A DNA stretch of 64,000 bases from Acetobacterium sp. KB-1. GTDB lineage: Bacteria > Bacillota > Clostridia > Eubacteriales > Eubacteriaceae. Numbering within the stretch: the first letter of the stretch is position 1; each line of letters begins with the position of its first letter. This document shows, one piece after another, positions 35,769-43,508 of this stretch. Location: positions 742,578-806,577 of the forward strand of contig NZ_CP030040.1 in the NCBI RefSeq assembly GCF_003260995.1, read 5' to 3'. Below the pieces are notes generated by a model. That model made no database searches. It was not told the DNA's origin and worked only from the letters and a program-made list of their open reading frames with translations. The position numbers and the translations under genes are program-made.

Positions 35769-36488
35769 TTATTTTCTTCGCTGGTAGTCGCTGTTAAGGC
35801 AACCATAATAATAAAACAATCGCAATAACAACTGGCTTAGCTTTTTAATCGTATAATTTGATTTTCCATAGCGCCGTTGCTTAAAAGCCACCTTGACATT
35901 CCCGATATTTTTGGTAAACCGAAGGGTGATCGCCGTGATGTAAACAAAGGGTGTTTGATCTTTAATTATTTGTTCAACGGTTTCTCGATTGAGCACGCGA
36001 AAACTACCCACCCGGATTCTTTTGGGCTTTTTTAAAATCAGAGTAAAAAAAAGATCCACCAGATTGGATCCCAATTGCCGGTAAAACGGATATCCGGCCC
36101 GGTCCGGAATGCCGTAAACCACGTCAAAGCCTTTCTTTATTTCATCCAGCAACAACATAATGTCTTCCGGCTGCTGTTGCAGATCGTCATCGATGGTGAT
36201 GACCTTACGTCCCCGGGATTGGGCCAGCCCGGTCTTAATGGCTGATTGCTGACCGGAATTCTGATCCAGGGCGATTAAAACAATCCGGGAATCGACCGCT
36301 TCCAGCACCCGGATCACTTCGCGGGAATCATCCTTAGAACAATCATCCACCAGAATGATCTCAAAAGTTGATTCTCTTGCTTCTAGAGTCGTCACCAACC
36401 GACGGATTAATTCTCTGATCGATTGGGCACTGTTATATACCGGAATGACAATGCTAACATCCTGATCTAATTTAACTGCTTTATCCAA
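35769..36488 (-). CDS. GT2 family glycosyltransferase (ArnC/dolichyl-P-mannose synthase-like)
   Basis: 239 residues, TTG start after AAGGAG. The GT-A nucleotide-sugar fold shows VSIVIPVYNSAQSIRELI, EIILVDDCSKDDS, LDQNSGQQSAIKTGLAQSRG and the metal motif ITIDDDLQQQPED. The C-terminal region has KQRRYGKSNYTIKKL, typical of polyprenyl-phosphate glycosyltransferases. The usual C-terminal pair of membrane helices is missing or reduced. It could make the lipid-linked donor used by the GT-C enzyme at 30333; this is inference. Confidence 0.82.
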   Translation of the reverse strand: MDKAVKLDQDVSIVIPVYNSAQSIRELIRRLVTTLEARESTFEIILVDDCSKDDSREVIRVLEAVDSRIVLIALDQNSGQQSAIKTGLAQSRGRKVITIDDDLQQQPEDIMLLLDEIKKGFDVVYGIPDRAGYPFYRQLGSNLVDLFFTLILKKPKRIRVGSFRVLNRETVEQIIKDQTPFVYITAITLRFTKNIGNVKVAFKQRRYGKSNYTIKKLSQLLLRLFYYYGCLNSDYQRRK

Positions 36489-36524
36489 TTTGACTCCTTG
36501 CTGGCTGATAAATAACCCTACCTA

Positions 36525-36553
36525 AAGATATCCTAATATGTTATACTATGCAA
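36525..36553. promoter_or_regulatory. Overlapping divergent promoters of the GT2 operon and tusA
   Basis: Minus strand: TTGCAT, 17 bp, TATCTT for the GT2 operon. Plus strand: an extended -10 TGT-TATACT (36539-36547) for tusA lies inside that spacer. RNA polymerase cannot occupy both at once. Confidence 0.55.
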
Positions 36554-36574
36554 AAAAGAGAAGGCGGTCGATCC

Positions 36575-36787
36575 ATGATAACCATTGATTGTCTGGGAGA
36601 AATGTGTCCCATCCCAGTTCTGAAAGCACAAAAAGAATTTAAAAAACTCAACTCCGGCGAAACCATCAAAATCATTACCGATCACAGTTGCGCACTGGAA
36701 TCCGTAACCAATAAGTTTAAAAAACATCAGGTTAGCTCAGATGAGATCATTGTCGGTGTCTGGGAAATCTTTATCACCAAATCCTAA
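36575..36787 (+). CDS. tusA: TusA-family sulfur carrier protein
   Basis: 70 residues from ATG 36575 (MITIDCLGEMCPIPVLK). An upstream in-frame ATG at 36548 lies at the predicted transcription start and has no ribosome site. The family motif CPxPVLK contains the persulfide-carrying Cys; a second Cys (DCLGEMC) is typical of TusA proteins linked to YeeE/YedE. It moves sulfane sulfur in the cytoplasm. It is convergent with the LysR gene and next to the two-gene YeeE transporter, so it probably receives the imported sulfur. Confidence 0.88.
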   Translation: MITIDCLGEMCPIPVLKAQKEFKKLNSGETIKIITDHSCALESVTNKFKKHQVSSDEIIVGVWEIFITKS

Positions 36788-36829
36788 GCCTCGTCTTTGT
36801 CTTGACTATGCGTTTAATCCTGTTAAAAA

Positions 36830-37723
36830 CTAACACAGACTTTTTCTGGCGATATCCTTAAAATATTTGATAAAATCGATAATTACATGGTTGTTCTCTG
36901 TTTCGTCATAAATCAGATACATTTCATACTCGATGGTCATATCCGTAATCGCGATGGCCTTGATCTGCTTGCGGTATAACTCTTTTTTAATGGCAATATA
37001 GGGCAAAAAGCCAATTCCGAATTCGTTCATCACCGAAGCCTTCACCGATTCGATGGAATCGCTTTTGTAGAGTATATTCAGGGGCGTATCACTATTGCCG
37101 GTCTGCTGCATTTTTTTTAATATCACCCGGGTTAAATCCATGCTGTCATTGAGAATGATCAACGGATAATCAGGCAGATCCTTCAGACTGATGATGTCAG
37201 GAATCTCAAGATCGGCCGGGGCAACCAGTACCAGCTTATCGATACCGATTTTGTAATAAGAAAGCCGTTCATTCTTAGGCTTACCGTAAATAACCCCGAG
37301 ATCACAGATATTATTGATGATATTTTCCTCGATTACCAACGCTTTATTGGAGCGGATTTCGTAATTGTTTTGGGGAAACCGTTTCTTGACCTTGTACATC
37401 ACACAGGGCAATGAATAATTAGCAATGGTCCAGAAGGCTTCAATTTTAATGTCTTTTAAAACTTGATCGCTTTCTTCCAGTTTTGTGCGCATCATGTTTA
37501 GCGTTCGCACAATGTTACCTGCATACTGGTAGACAATCTTCCCTTTTTCTGTTAATTCCACCCCTTTGTTACTGCGAATCAGCAGAGTGCTGTCAAAGTC
37601 TTTTTCCAGCTTGGAAATCTGCTGGCTTAATGCCGATTGAGAGATATGGTTTTCGGTGGCCACCTTTGAAATGCTTTTAGCTTTTGCCACCTGATAAAAA
37701 TTTTCAAGATATTCAATATGCAA
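36830..37723 (-). CDS. LysR-family transcriptional regulator
   Basis: 297 residues, TTG start. The N-terminal winged helix reads MHIEYLENFYQVAKAKSISKVATENHISQSALSQ within the family pattern and is followed by a LysR substrate domain (about 90-295). It is downstream of the YeeE gene pair on the same strand and faces tusA, so control of sulfur uptake is likely but inferred. Ligand unknown. Confidence 0.87.
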   Translation of the reverse strand: MHIEYLENFYQVAKAKSISKVATENHISQSALSQQISKLEKDFDSTLLIRSNKGVELTEKGKIVYQYAGNIVRTLNMMRTKLEESDQVLKDIKIEAFWTIANYSLPCVMYKVKKRFPQNNYEIRSNKALVIEENIINNICDLGVIYGKPKNERLSYYKIGIDKLVLVAPADLEIPDIISLKDLPDYPLIILNDSMDLTRVILKKMQQTGNSDTPLNILYKSDSIESVKASVMNEFGIGFLPYIAIKKELYRKQIKAIAITDMTIEYEMYLIYDETENNHVIIDFIKYFKDIARKSLC

Positions 37724-37830
37724 GAATTATCACTTCCTCATTTTTAGTTCTTTGTTATCATTTTATCACAGTTTGCTTTTCTGAACATTAGCAATTTGTT
37801 CTTTCCGGGGTTTTCTCCTGGTTTTTTTAA

Positions 37831-38364
37831 TTAAATCAAAAATCGGATCAGCAGTTTTCCGCCGATTAGCGCACCAATAAATAAAAAAAGACCGAATACC
37901 CAGCCGGATAAGGACATCGATCCAATCCCACTGAAAAATGCTCCGATATTGCAACCGGATGCGATACTTGAACCATAGCCCATCAACAGACCGCCTAGCG
38001 CTGCTGCCATTGCCTGTTTCCCCGATTTTATTTTCTTGAGTCTAAATTGTGACGCCAGTAAAGCTGATAATGAAGCCCCCAAAATAATTCCCAGATTTCG
38101 TAGCGTTACCAGATTCTCCTCGAACCACAAGGTCTCTGTTGTTCCCATTAACCCCAGAACCGTCCCTAAATGCTCGGGCGTTCCAAAGCCCAAAAACCCT
38201 TGCAAACGCATGGCCCAGTAAGAAAAGGCGCTGGTAATACCCAACGGTTCCTGGGTGACTATCAGGGTAATTATCTGAAGGATCGATAATAACACCGCCC
38301 CGGTCACATAGGACCAGGCTGGCTTAAACCACTTTCTGAATTTTTTCTGATCTTCTGCATTCAT
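37831..38364 (-). CDS. YeeE/YedE half-transporter, C-terminal half (GGCNIG-type)
   Basis: 177 residues from ATG 38364 (MNAEDQKKF), preferred over 38394 because TGGGGA lies upstream. Four to five membrane segments; conserved IASGCNIGAFFSGIGSMSLSGW with the sulfur-handling Cys, and LVTLRNLGIILGASLSALLAS. It aligns with the C-terminal half of the fused transporter at 27684-29059. With the upstream gene it should form a complete thiosulfate-type transporter. Confidence 0.85.
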   Translation of the reverse strand: MNAEDQKKFRKWFKPAWSYVTGAVLLSILQIITLIVTQEPLGITSAFSYWAMRLQGFLGFGTPEHLGTVLGLMGTTETLWFEENLVTLRNLGIILGASLSALLASQFRLKKIKSGKQAMAAALGGLLMGYGSSIASGCNIGAFFSGIGSMSLSGWVFGLFLFIGALIGGKLLIRFLI

Positions 38365-38451
38365 CGTTTTTCCCCATTTTTCAGCCTTTATCATACTCGA
38401 GCAATCCTCTGTATCGGACTTTCAGAAAATACATTTTTGTACAAACTACCA

Positions 38452-39105
38452 CTATAGCTCCTGCTTTTCTTCCCATTTCATGGCTAATCCATACAGCAGA
38501 CCAATCACCAGGAGCTGGATAATCAATGCACCCGCCCACCCGAACACATCCGGTAGAAACACCCCGTCTTCTATCCACATCAAATGAGTTTGCCACCATT
38601 CAAGATGATTATTACCCAACAAGGTGCCGAAAAAAAAGCCGAGCAGGGTGATTAGATGGATTTCAAACCCTTCGCCGATACGCATTAGCATCCCGGAGGC
38701 ACAACCCCCGGCAATCACCATTCCGATGCCAAAAATAGTACCGCCGATAACAGTATGCATACCAATGGACGAAATATAGCTTTGTCCCGGAATCGTCTGG
38801 CCGGTGATATAATAAAAATATTTGATCGCGGTAAACCCGATACTTGTTACTGCCAGCGCCACCAGTACCCCCCGAGTCATGGCGGTGCTTCCTGTCAAAG
38901 CTGGGTCCCGAAGCCCCGCCACAAAACAAAAGCGGGAGCGTTGCAATGTATAACCAAAAGCAATGCCGCTAATCCAGAAAAAAGCAGTCACCATTGAATA
39001 CTGAAATAAAAAAAGGCCCATTAAAAGCAGCATCAACAACAAAATAGAGCCCGCTGAAAACTGCTGGGAAAATTCATCTTTTTTATGATCTGTCGCTTTG
39101 ACCAA
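38452..39105 (-). CDS. YeeE/YedE half-transporter, N-terminal half (GGCASG-type)
   Basis: 217 residues, TTG start after AAGGAGC. Five or more membrane segments with LQRSRFCFVAGLRD and VIAGGCASGMLMRIGEGFE. It corresponds to the N-terminal half of the fused protein. It is first in a two-gene operon with a clear promoter. Confidence 0.86.
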   Translation of the reverse strand: MVKATDHKKDEFSQQFSAGSILLLMLLLMGLFLFQYSMVTAFFWISGIAFGYTLQRSRFCFVAGLRDPALTGSTAMTRGVLVALAVTSIGFTAIKYFYYITGQTIPGQSYISSIGMHTVIGGTIFGIGMVIAGGCASGMLMRIGEGFEIHLITLLGFFFGTLLGNNHLEWWQTHLMWIEDGVFLPDVFGWAGALIIQLLVIGLLYGLAMKWEEKQEL

Positions 39106-39224
39106 ACTATTGCTCCTTGTGTTTTAAAACCGATTTCAAACTAAACCTGACATGTTTTTTTGCTCGTTATAAATCAAGGCCGGATAAATGATAGCATTCT
39201 TAACCAAAATTTTACTTTATGCTT

Positions 39225-39253
39225 ATCTTACACTTATTCCACTGTTTTTGCAA
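39225..39253 (-). promoter_or_regulatory. Promoter of the two-gene YeeE/YedE operon
   Basis: Minus strand TTGCAA, 17 bp, TAAGAT, about 120 bp upstream of the TTG start at 39105. The 39106-39417 gap also holds a palindrome and a terminator. Confidence 0.6.
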
Positions 39254-39341
39254 CGGATTACCGTCACTCTGATTATTTTTAAGTTGTTTGAATAATTCAT
39301 TTAAAATCGAGTGTCTAGATAAATCACAATTGCGCGTTACC

Positions 39342-39358
39342 GAATCGAAATTCGATTC
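39342..39358. promoter_or_regulatory. 17-bp perfect palindrome
   Basis: GAATCGAA-A-TTCGATTC lies about 90 bp upstream of the YeeE promoter -35 box. It is a candidate regulator site (for example for the nearby LysR) with no further support. Confidence 0.35.
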
Positions 39359-39374
39359 TAAATAAAAGGGCATC

Positions 39375-39395
39375 AAAAAAGCCCCATTCGGGGCT
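39375..39395 (-). terminator. Intrinsic terminator after the decayed membrane-protein gene
   Basis: AGCCCC-GAAT-GGGGCT followed by TTTTT on the minus strand, 23 bp past the stop at 39418. Confidence 0.85.
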
Positions 39396-39417
39396 AACTT
39401 TTTAACAGTAATTCTAT

Positions 39418-40092
39418 TTAGATCACAGCAGGATTTACCGAATCGGAATTTTTTGCACTACAGTTTTTACCACTACATAGCAGTTTACGATTGATTTTAA
39501 ACAACACATGAATGGTTTTTAATTGAACCAGTACCAGTGGCAGTATGATGGCAAAATAGGCAATACTGAATTTTGTGATCACATCCGTTTTAACCAGGGC
39601 CCATTCAATAAAGAACATCCCCATGACAAAGGTTGCAACACCCGGACAGATCAGCGCATAACTACCCACACTGTTCTGATCGCCGTTAATAAATGTTTTA
39701 AAATAACCCATTTTGTGTAGCGCTTGATAACCAATCAGTCCAAACAATACCTGAATCGAGACAAAAACGGATAAGAATACTAAAATCACCGCTGGATGGG
39801 GTTCTGTTCCCATCAGATTATGAGAAATACCCGAGATAACCCGGACACTGGTAATCCCCAACAAGGTCATAATCGGGATCAGCATCCAGAGGGTTGGTGC
39901 GCCTTCCAAGGCAATCCCGTCTTTTAAGATCGCTTGAATCCCTAGCGTCAGCATTACCACTAAAACCAGTAGTGCAAAGGTTGAAAACGAAATAGCACCG
40001 ATGATCCCGATTACCGAAACAATTAGATTATGGCTCATAGCTGCCGATGCGGCAAAGCCAACACCAATCATGACAAAGGCAAAACTGCTCAA
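39418..40092 (-). pseudogene. 5'-truncated multi-pass membrane protein (possibly TDT/SLAC1-like)
   Basis: The 224-codon frame from a TTG at 40092 has about six to seven hydrophobic segments and a Cys-containing tail (LLCSGKNCSAKN). Family assignment is weak. There is no ribosome site at the TTG. In-frame codons of similar character continue upstream (GFEKRNDLSPLLSSFAF) to about 40136, then run into the CGGC gene in another frame. I read this as loss of the 5' part by deletion, leaving a relic with its original terminator. Confidence 0.5.
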
Positions 40093-40100
40093 AAGCGGGC

Positions 40101-40385
40101 TTAAGTCATTGCGTTTCTCAAAACCGCCACCAATGATAAGTTGTTCGGATTACCCCGGGTGATACAAGAGCAGAGCACAATAGTATCCGCGCCGCGCTTC
40201 ACCATTTCCGCCGCCCGGGTCACGGCTTTTTTCCCGGGACATCCACCACAGCTGACAAAGCCAACGATCTCAATATCGTCTTCAATTCCCTCAAAGGCCG
40301 CTTTTTTGTTCCGCATCACCTTAAAATCAGTAGTGCCGGGACACATATCTTCAGTTTGTTGACAGCGAATTAATCCAACTTTCGT
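40101..40385 (-). pseudogene. CGGC-domain protein gene, start codon lost and 3' end deleted
   Basis: The frame encodes KVGLIRCQQTEDMCPGTTDF and IVGFVSCGGCPGKKAVTRA, clear signatures of the metal- or sulfur-linked CGGC family. At the normal start position (40385) the codon is ACG instead of ATG, although GGGAGA is correctly placed 4 nt upstream. After RGNP the sequence leaves the family pattern and reads NNLSLVAVLRNAMT in the frame offset from the adjoining membrane-protein relic. Translation could only begin at weak upstream codons. Two independent lesions make this a probable pseudogene. Confidence 0.75.
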
Positions 40386-40541
40386 AAATTCTCCCTTTTT
40401 AAAACGCAGGTAGTGAACAATGATAACCCTATTTATCACTAGCATACATTGATCAAGAAGCGGTGTCAATTGTTTATGCAACGAAATGAATGATCCCGGA
40501 GCAATCCCCTGTGAACCATCGGCTCTGACGCATTGAAGTTA

Positions 40542-41315
40542 CTAAGCACCAGCCGTGCAGATATTGCGATTGAGCTGGTTGGAGTAAAATAGATGGACCG
40601 GTTCATTGTAGAGACGACTTAACAAATCTTCTGATAAATACTGATCCACCACTCCGATTTCAAAGGTTCCCGAGCGATTGAGCACCCCGACTCGTCCGCC
40701 AATAAAAAACACCTGATCCGGATTGTGAGTTGTCATAATAACACCATAACCCTGATCCGACAATTTTTTAACCAGTTTCATGGTTTTAATCTGATTCCCG
40801 AAATCCAGATGGGCGGTGGGTTCATCCAGTAAAATAAAGTCCGGCTCCTGGGCAATGGCTCTGGCAATAGTCACCAGCTGTCGTTCCCCACCGCTTAACT
40901 GCGTATAGGCTTTGTTCCGGAGATCGGTGATCCTGACCAATTCCATGGCTTCTTCAATCATCCGCTGATCCTGCAGACTCAGTTTTTTAAAGGCACTTAA
41001 ATAGGGGGTTCTGCCCATGGCAACAAATTCTTCAACGGTAAAGGCATAGGTCGGCTGGTGAATCTGGGGCACATAGCCAATCCGCATAGCGAATTGGCGC
41101 AGCGACAGATCTTTAATATTGTCTTTTTCTAAAAAGATCCCTCCTTGTGTTGGCTCACTCAGATTGCCGATGCAGTTCAGCAAGGTCGATTTACCGGCAC
41201 CGTTGGGACCCAAAATGGTAAATATTTCACCCTTTTTCAGACTGAAATTGACCTCTGTAAATATCTGATTGCCGTTAGGATAGGCAAACCCCAGTTCAAC
41301 GATCCTTAAATTCAT
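40542..41315 (-). CDS. BtuD/FepC-type ABC ATPase (cluster 2)
   Basis: 257 residues; Walker A GPNGAGKSTLL, signature LSGGERQLVTIARAI, Walker B FILLDEPTAHLDFG, switch TTHNPDQV. Its ATG overlaps the permease stop by 4 nt. It powers the metal-chelate importer of nitrogenase-like cluster 2. Gene order matches cluster 1, but no methyltransferase follows. Confidence 0.88.
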   Translation of the reverse strand: MNLRIVELGFAYPNGNQIFTEVNFSLKKGEIFTILGPNGAGKSTLLNCIGNLSEPTQGGIFLEKDNIKDLSLRQFAMRIGYVPQIHQPTYAFTVEEFVAMGRTPYLSAFKKLSLQDQRMIEEAMELVRITDLRNKAYTQLSGGERQLVTIARAIAQEPDFILLDEPTAHLDFGNQIKTMKLVKKLSDQGYGVIMTTHNPDQVFFIGGRVGVLNRSGTFEIGVVDQYLSEDLLSRLYNEPVHLFYSNQLNRNICTAGA

Positions 41316-42349
41316 GACAGATTCATCCTCTCTTTTTTTAACAGATAAAAATAGAATGGTGCGCCAATCAAACCGGTTAAGATACTCAGCGGTAATTCGG
41401 CGCTGGTGATGGTTCTGGCAATGGTGTCAATCATCAGTAAAAAGATTCCTCCCAAAACGAAAGAAACCGGTAATAATTTCATGTTATTGGGACCGACCAT
41501 CAATCGCCCCAGATGTGGCACCACCAGGCCTACCCAGCCGATTGTTCCACTAATGCAAACAGAACTGGCTGTCAATAAGGTGGCGCAGATAATGACAATC
41601 CGACGGGTGGTTTTCACATTGATCCCCAGGCTTCGGGCTTCCGTCTCACCGAGTGACAGCACATTGATTTTCCAACGCAGTACCATGATAATGATAATTG
41701 CCAGGATCATCGCCGGTGCCACCATCAGGATACTCTTAGGCAATACCTTGGCGATACTGCCCATCTGCCAATAGGTTATTTCAGCCAATTCCGTTTCCGG
41801 ATCGGCAATATATTTAATAATCCCCATAATTGAACTCATCAGTCCCCCAACAATAATCCCTGACATCACCAACATCATATTGGAGCTGTTTTTAATCAGC
41901 TTCGGAGTCGTTGTTGTCAACGCCACCGCCAGAATGCCGCCAGCAAAGGCACCAATCTGAATACCAATGGTTCCGATCCCAATTAAAATTGCAATGGCGG
42001 CTCCAACGCAGGCGCCGGAAGATACCCCCAGCAAATCAGGCGATACCAGAGGGTTTTGAAAAACCCCCTGATACACCGCCCCTGACAAAGCCAATGAACC
42101 ACCCACCAGAATCGCTGCCACCACCCGGGGGAAACGCAACGTCATAACAACGCTCTCCACATTCGCATCCCCGACTTGTGGTAGCGGTAAAATGTTGGCC
42201 GCCAGCACATGGATCACTTCCGGAATTGAAATGGGAAAGCGTCCCATGCATAATGAAACAATCACCAGGGCTCCCAAAATGATAACTAACAGCACCAGCA
42301 AAGCTGAAAAATTCAAGCGCTTTTCTTTAAGATTGATATCTTTTAACAT
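41312..42349 (-). CDS. BtuC/FecD-type ABC permease (cluster 2)
   Basis: 345 residues, about ten membrane segments, with FQNPLVSPDLLGVSSGACVGAAIAI, LGETEARSLGINVKTTR and ELPLSILTGLIGAPFYFYLLKK. It is paralogous to the cluster 1 permease across its whole length. It follows the binding-protein gene by 36 nt. Confidence 0.88.
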   Translation of the reverse strand: MLKDINLKEKRLNFSALLVLLVIILGALVIVSLCMGRFPISIPEVIHVLAANILPLPQVGDANVESVVMTLRFPRVVAAILVGGSLALSGAVYQGVFQNPLVSPDLLGVSSGACVGAAIAILIGIGTIGIQIGAFAGGILAVALTTTTPKLIKNSSNMMLVMSGIIVGGLMSSIMGIIKYIADPETELAEITYWQMGSIAKVLPKSILMVAPAMILAIIIIMVLRWKINVLSLGETEARSLGINVKTTRRIVIICATLLTASSVCISGTIGWVGLVVPHLGRLMVGPNNMKLLPVSFVLGGIFLLMIDTIARTITSAELPLSILTGLIGAPFYFYLLKKERMNLS

Positions 42350-42385
42350 TTACTACAACTTTCTGATTTTGCGGTTGCAGCCGAC

Positions 42386-43474
42386 TTAACTGTTGGCATC
42401 GACTTTCAAAATCGTATCAATATTTTCATCGGTCAGATCGGCAGAAAAGAACGCTTTATAAAAGGCTTTCAGATCTTTACGGATATCATAATCTTTAAAT
42501 AGTTCCGGCTGTTGAATACTGCCCATCCACTTAATCATCAGAGGTGTTTCAACACAAGGGGCATCATAACGATAAATTCCCATCGGGGTTTTGTAAACCC
42601 GATGGTTTTTAACCGCATCGATATTGCTCCAATCCTGACCTTCAATTTTATTCTGATACAGATCTTCCGGTACGATTTCGTCAAAATTTGACAGATAGAT
42701 GATCTCCGGATTCCACTGAAGGATTTGCTCCATATTTACTTCTGACCATTGTTTATCCAGTCCGGCAGCGACATTCGCACCACCGGTTAACTCTAACAGA
42801 TAATTATTGATGTTTTTTGCTCCTGCCACGCTAAGTTTGCTATTACGTAAATACATTACTTTCTTTTTTGAAACACTGTCAAGTTCAGCTTTCTTGTCAA
42901 TAAAATAATTTTCTATCTCGGTGTGATAAGCCGTCAGTTTTTCAGCTTCATCTTCTTTTCCCAAAACCTGACCAACCAGCAGTAAATCCTTTTTTAAGTC
43001 TTCCAGATTTTCCGCATAATTCAGCATTACCGGGGTAATTCCCACCGCTTTTAATTGTTCGGCTTCAGCCGTCTGATCGTTCCAAATAAAGGCAATTTCT
43101 GGCTTTAAATTCATTAACGCTTCCACATTGATGGTAAAGTCTTTGGTAATTTCAGCCGTTGAAATAGTGGCAAAAGCCGGATCAAGGGTGGGCATAAAAC
43201 TGGTTTTGTACGCAGCCATCGCGCTGGGATTAATCGATACAATCCGCTGACTGCCACCATCAATGGCCCACATTGCCGACGCCCAGGGAATCGGGGTAAT
43301 GGCAACCTTGGTGATGGTTTCCGGTAATTGCACCTCATTACCACCCTGATCTACCACCGATGTCAGTTTTTCGGCGGTTTTACTTTCCGACTCCTTTGCC
43401 TGACTGCTGCAACCGGCAATGGCGATACACATAATCAGACCGATACAGATAACTAGTAACATTCTTTTTTTCAT
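42386..43474 (-). CDS. BtuF/FhuD-type substrate-binding lipoprotein (cluster 2)
   Basis: 362 residues; lipobox in CIAIAGCSSQ. The Peripla_BP_2 fold shows TSVVDQGGNEVQLPETITKV, NVEALMNLKPEIAFIW and VNMEQILQWNPEIIYLSNF. Cys307 in YDAPCVETPLMIKWMG matches Cys311 of the cluster 1 protein in sequence context and distance from the C-terminus. It captures the metal complex for the adjacent permease. Confidence 0.87.
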   Translation of the reverse strand: MKKRMLLVICIGLIMCIAIAGCSSQAKESESKTAEKLTSVVDQGGNEVQLPETITKVAITPIPWASAMWAIDGGSQRIVSINPSAMAAYKTSFMPTLDPAFATISTAEITKDFTINVEALMNLKPEIAFIWNDQTAEAEQLKAVGITPVMLNYAENLEDLKKDLLLVGQVLGKEDEAEKLTAYHTEIENYFIDKKAELDSVSKKKVMYLRNSKLSVAGAKNINNYLLELTGGANVAAGLDKQWSEVNMEQILQWNPEIIYLSNFDEIVPEDLYQNKIEGQDWSNIDAVKNHRVYKTPMGIYRYDAPCVETPLMIKWMGSIQQPELFKDYDIRKDLKAFYKAFFSADLTDENIDTILKVDANS

Positions 43475-43508
43475 CTCTTCTACTCCTTGGTATTTTTTTA
43501 TTTTTAAT

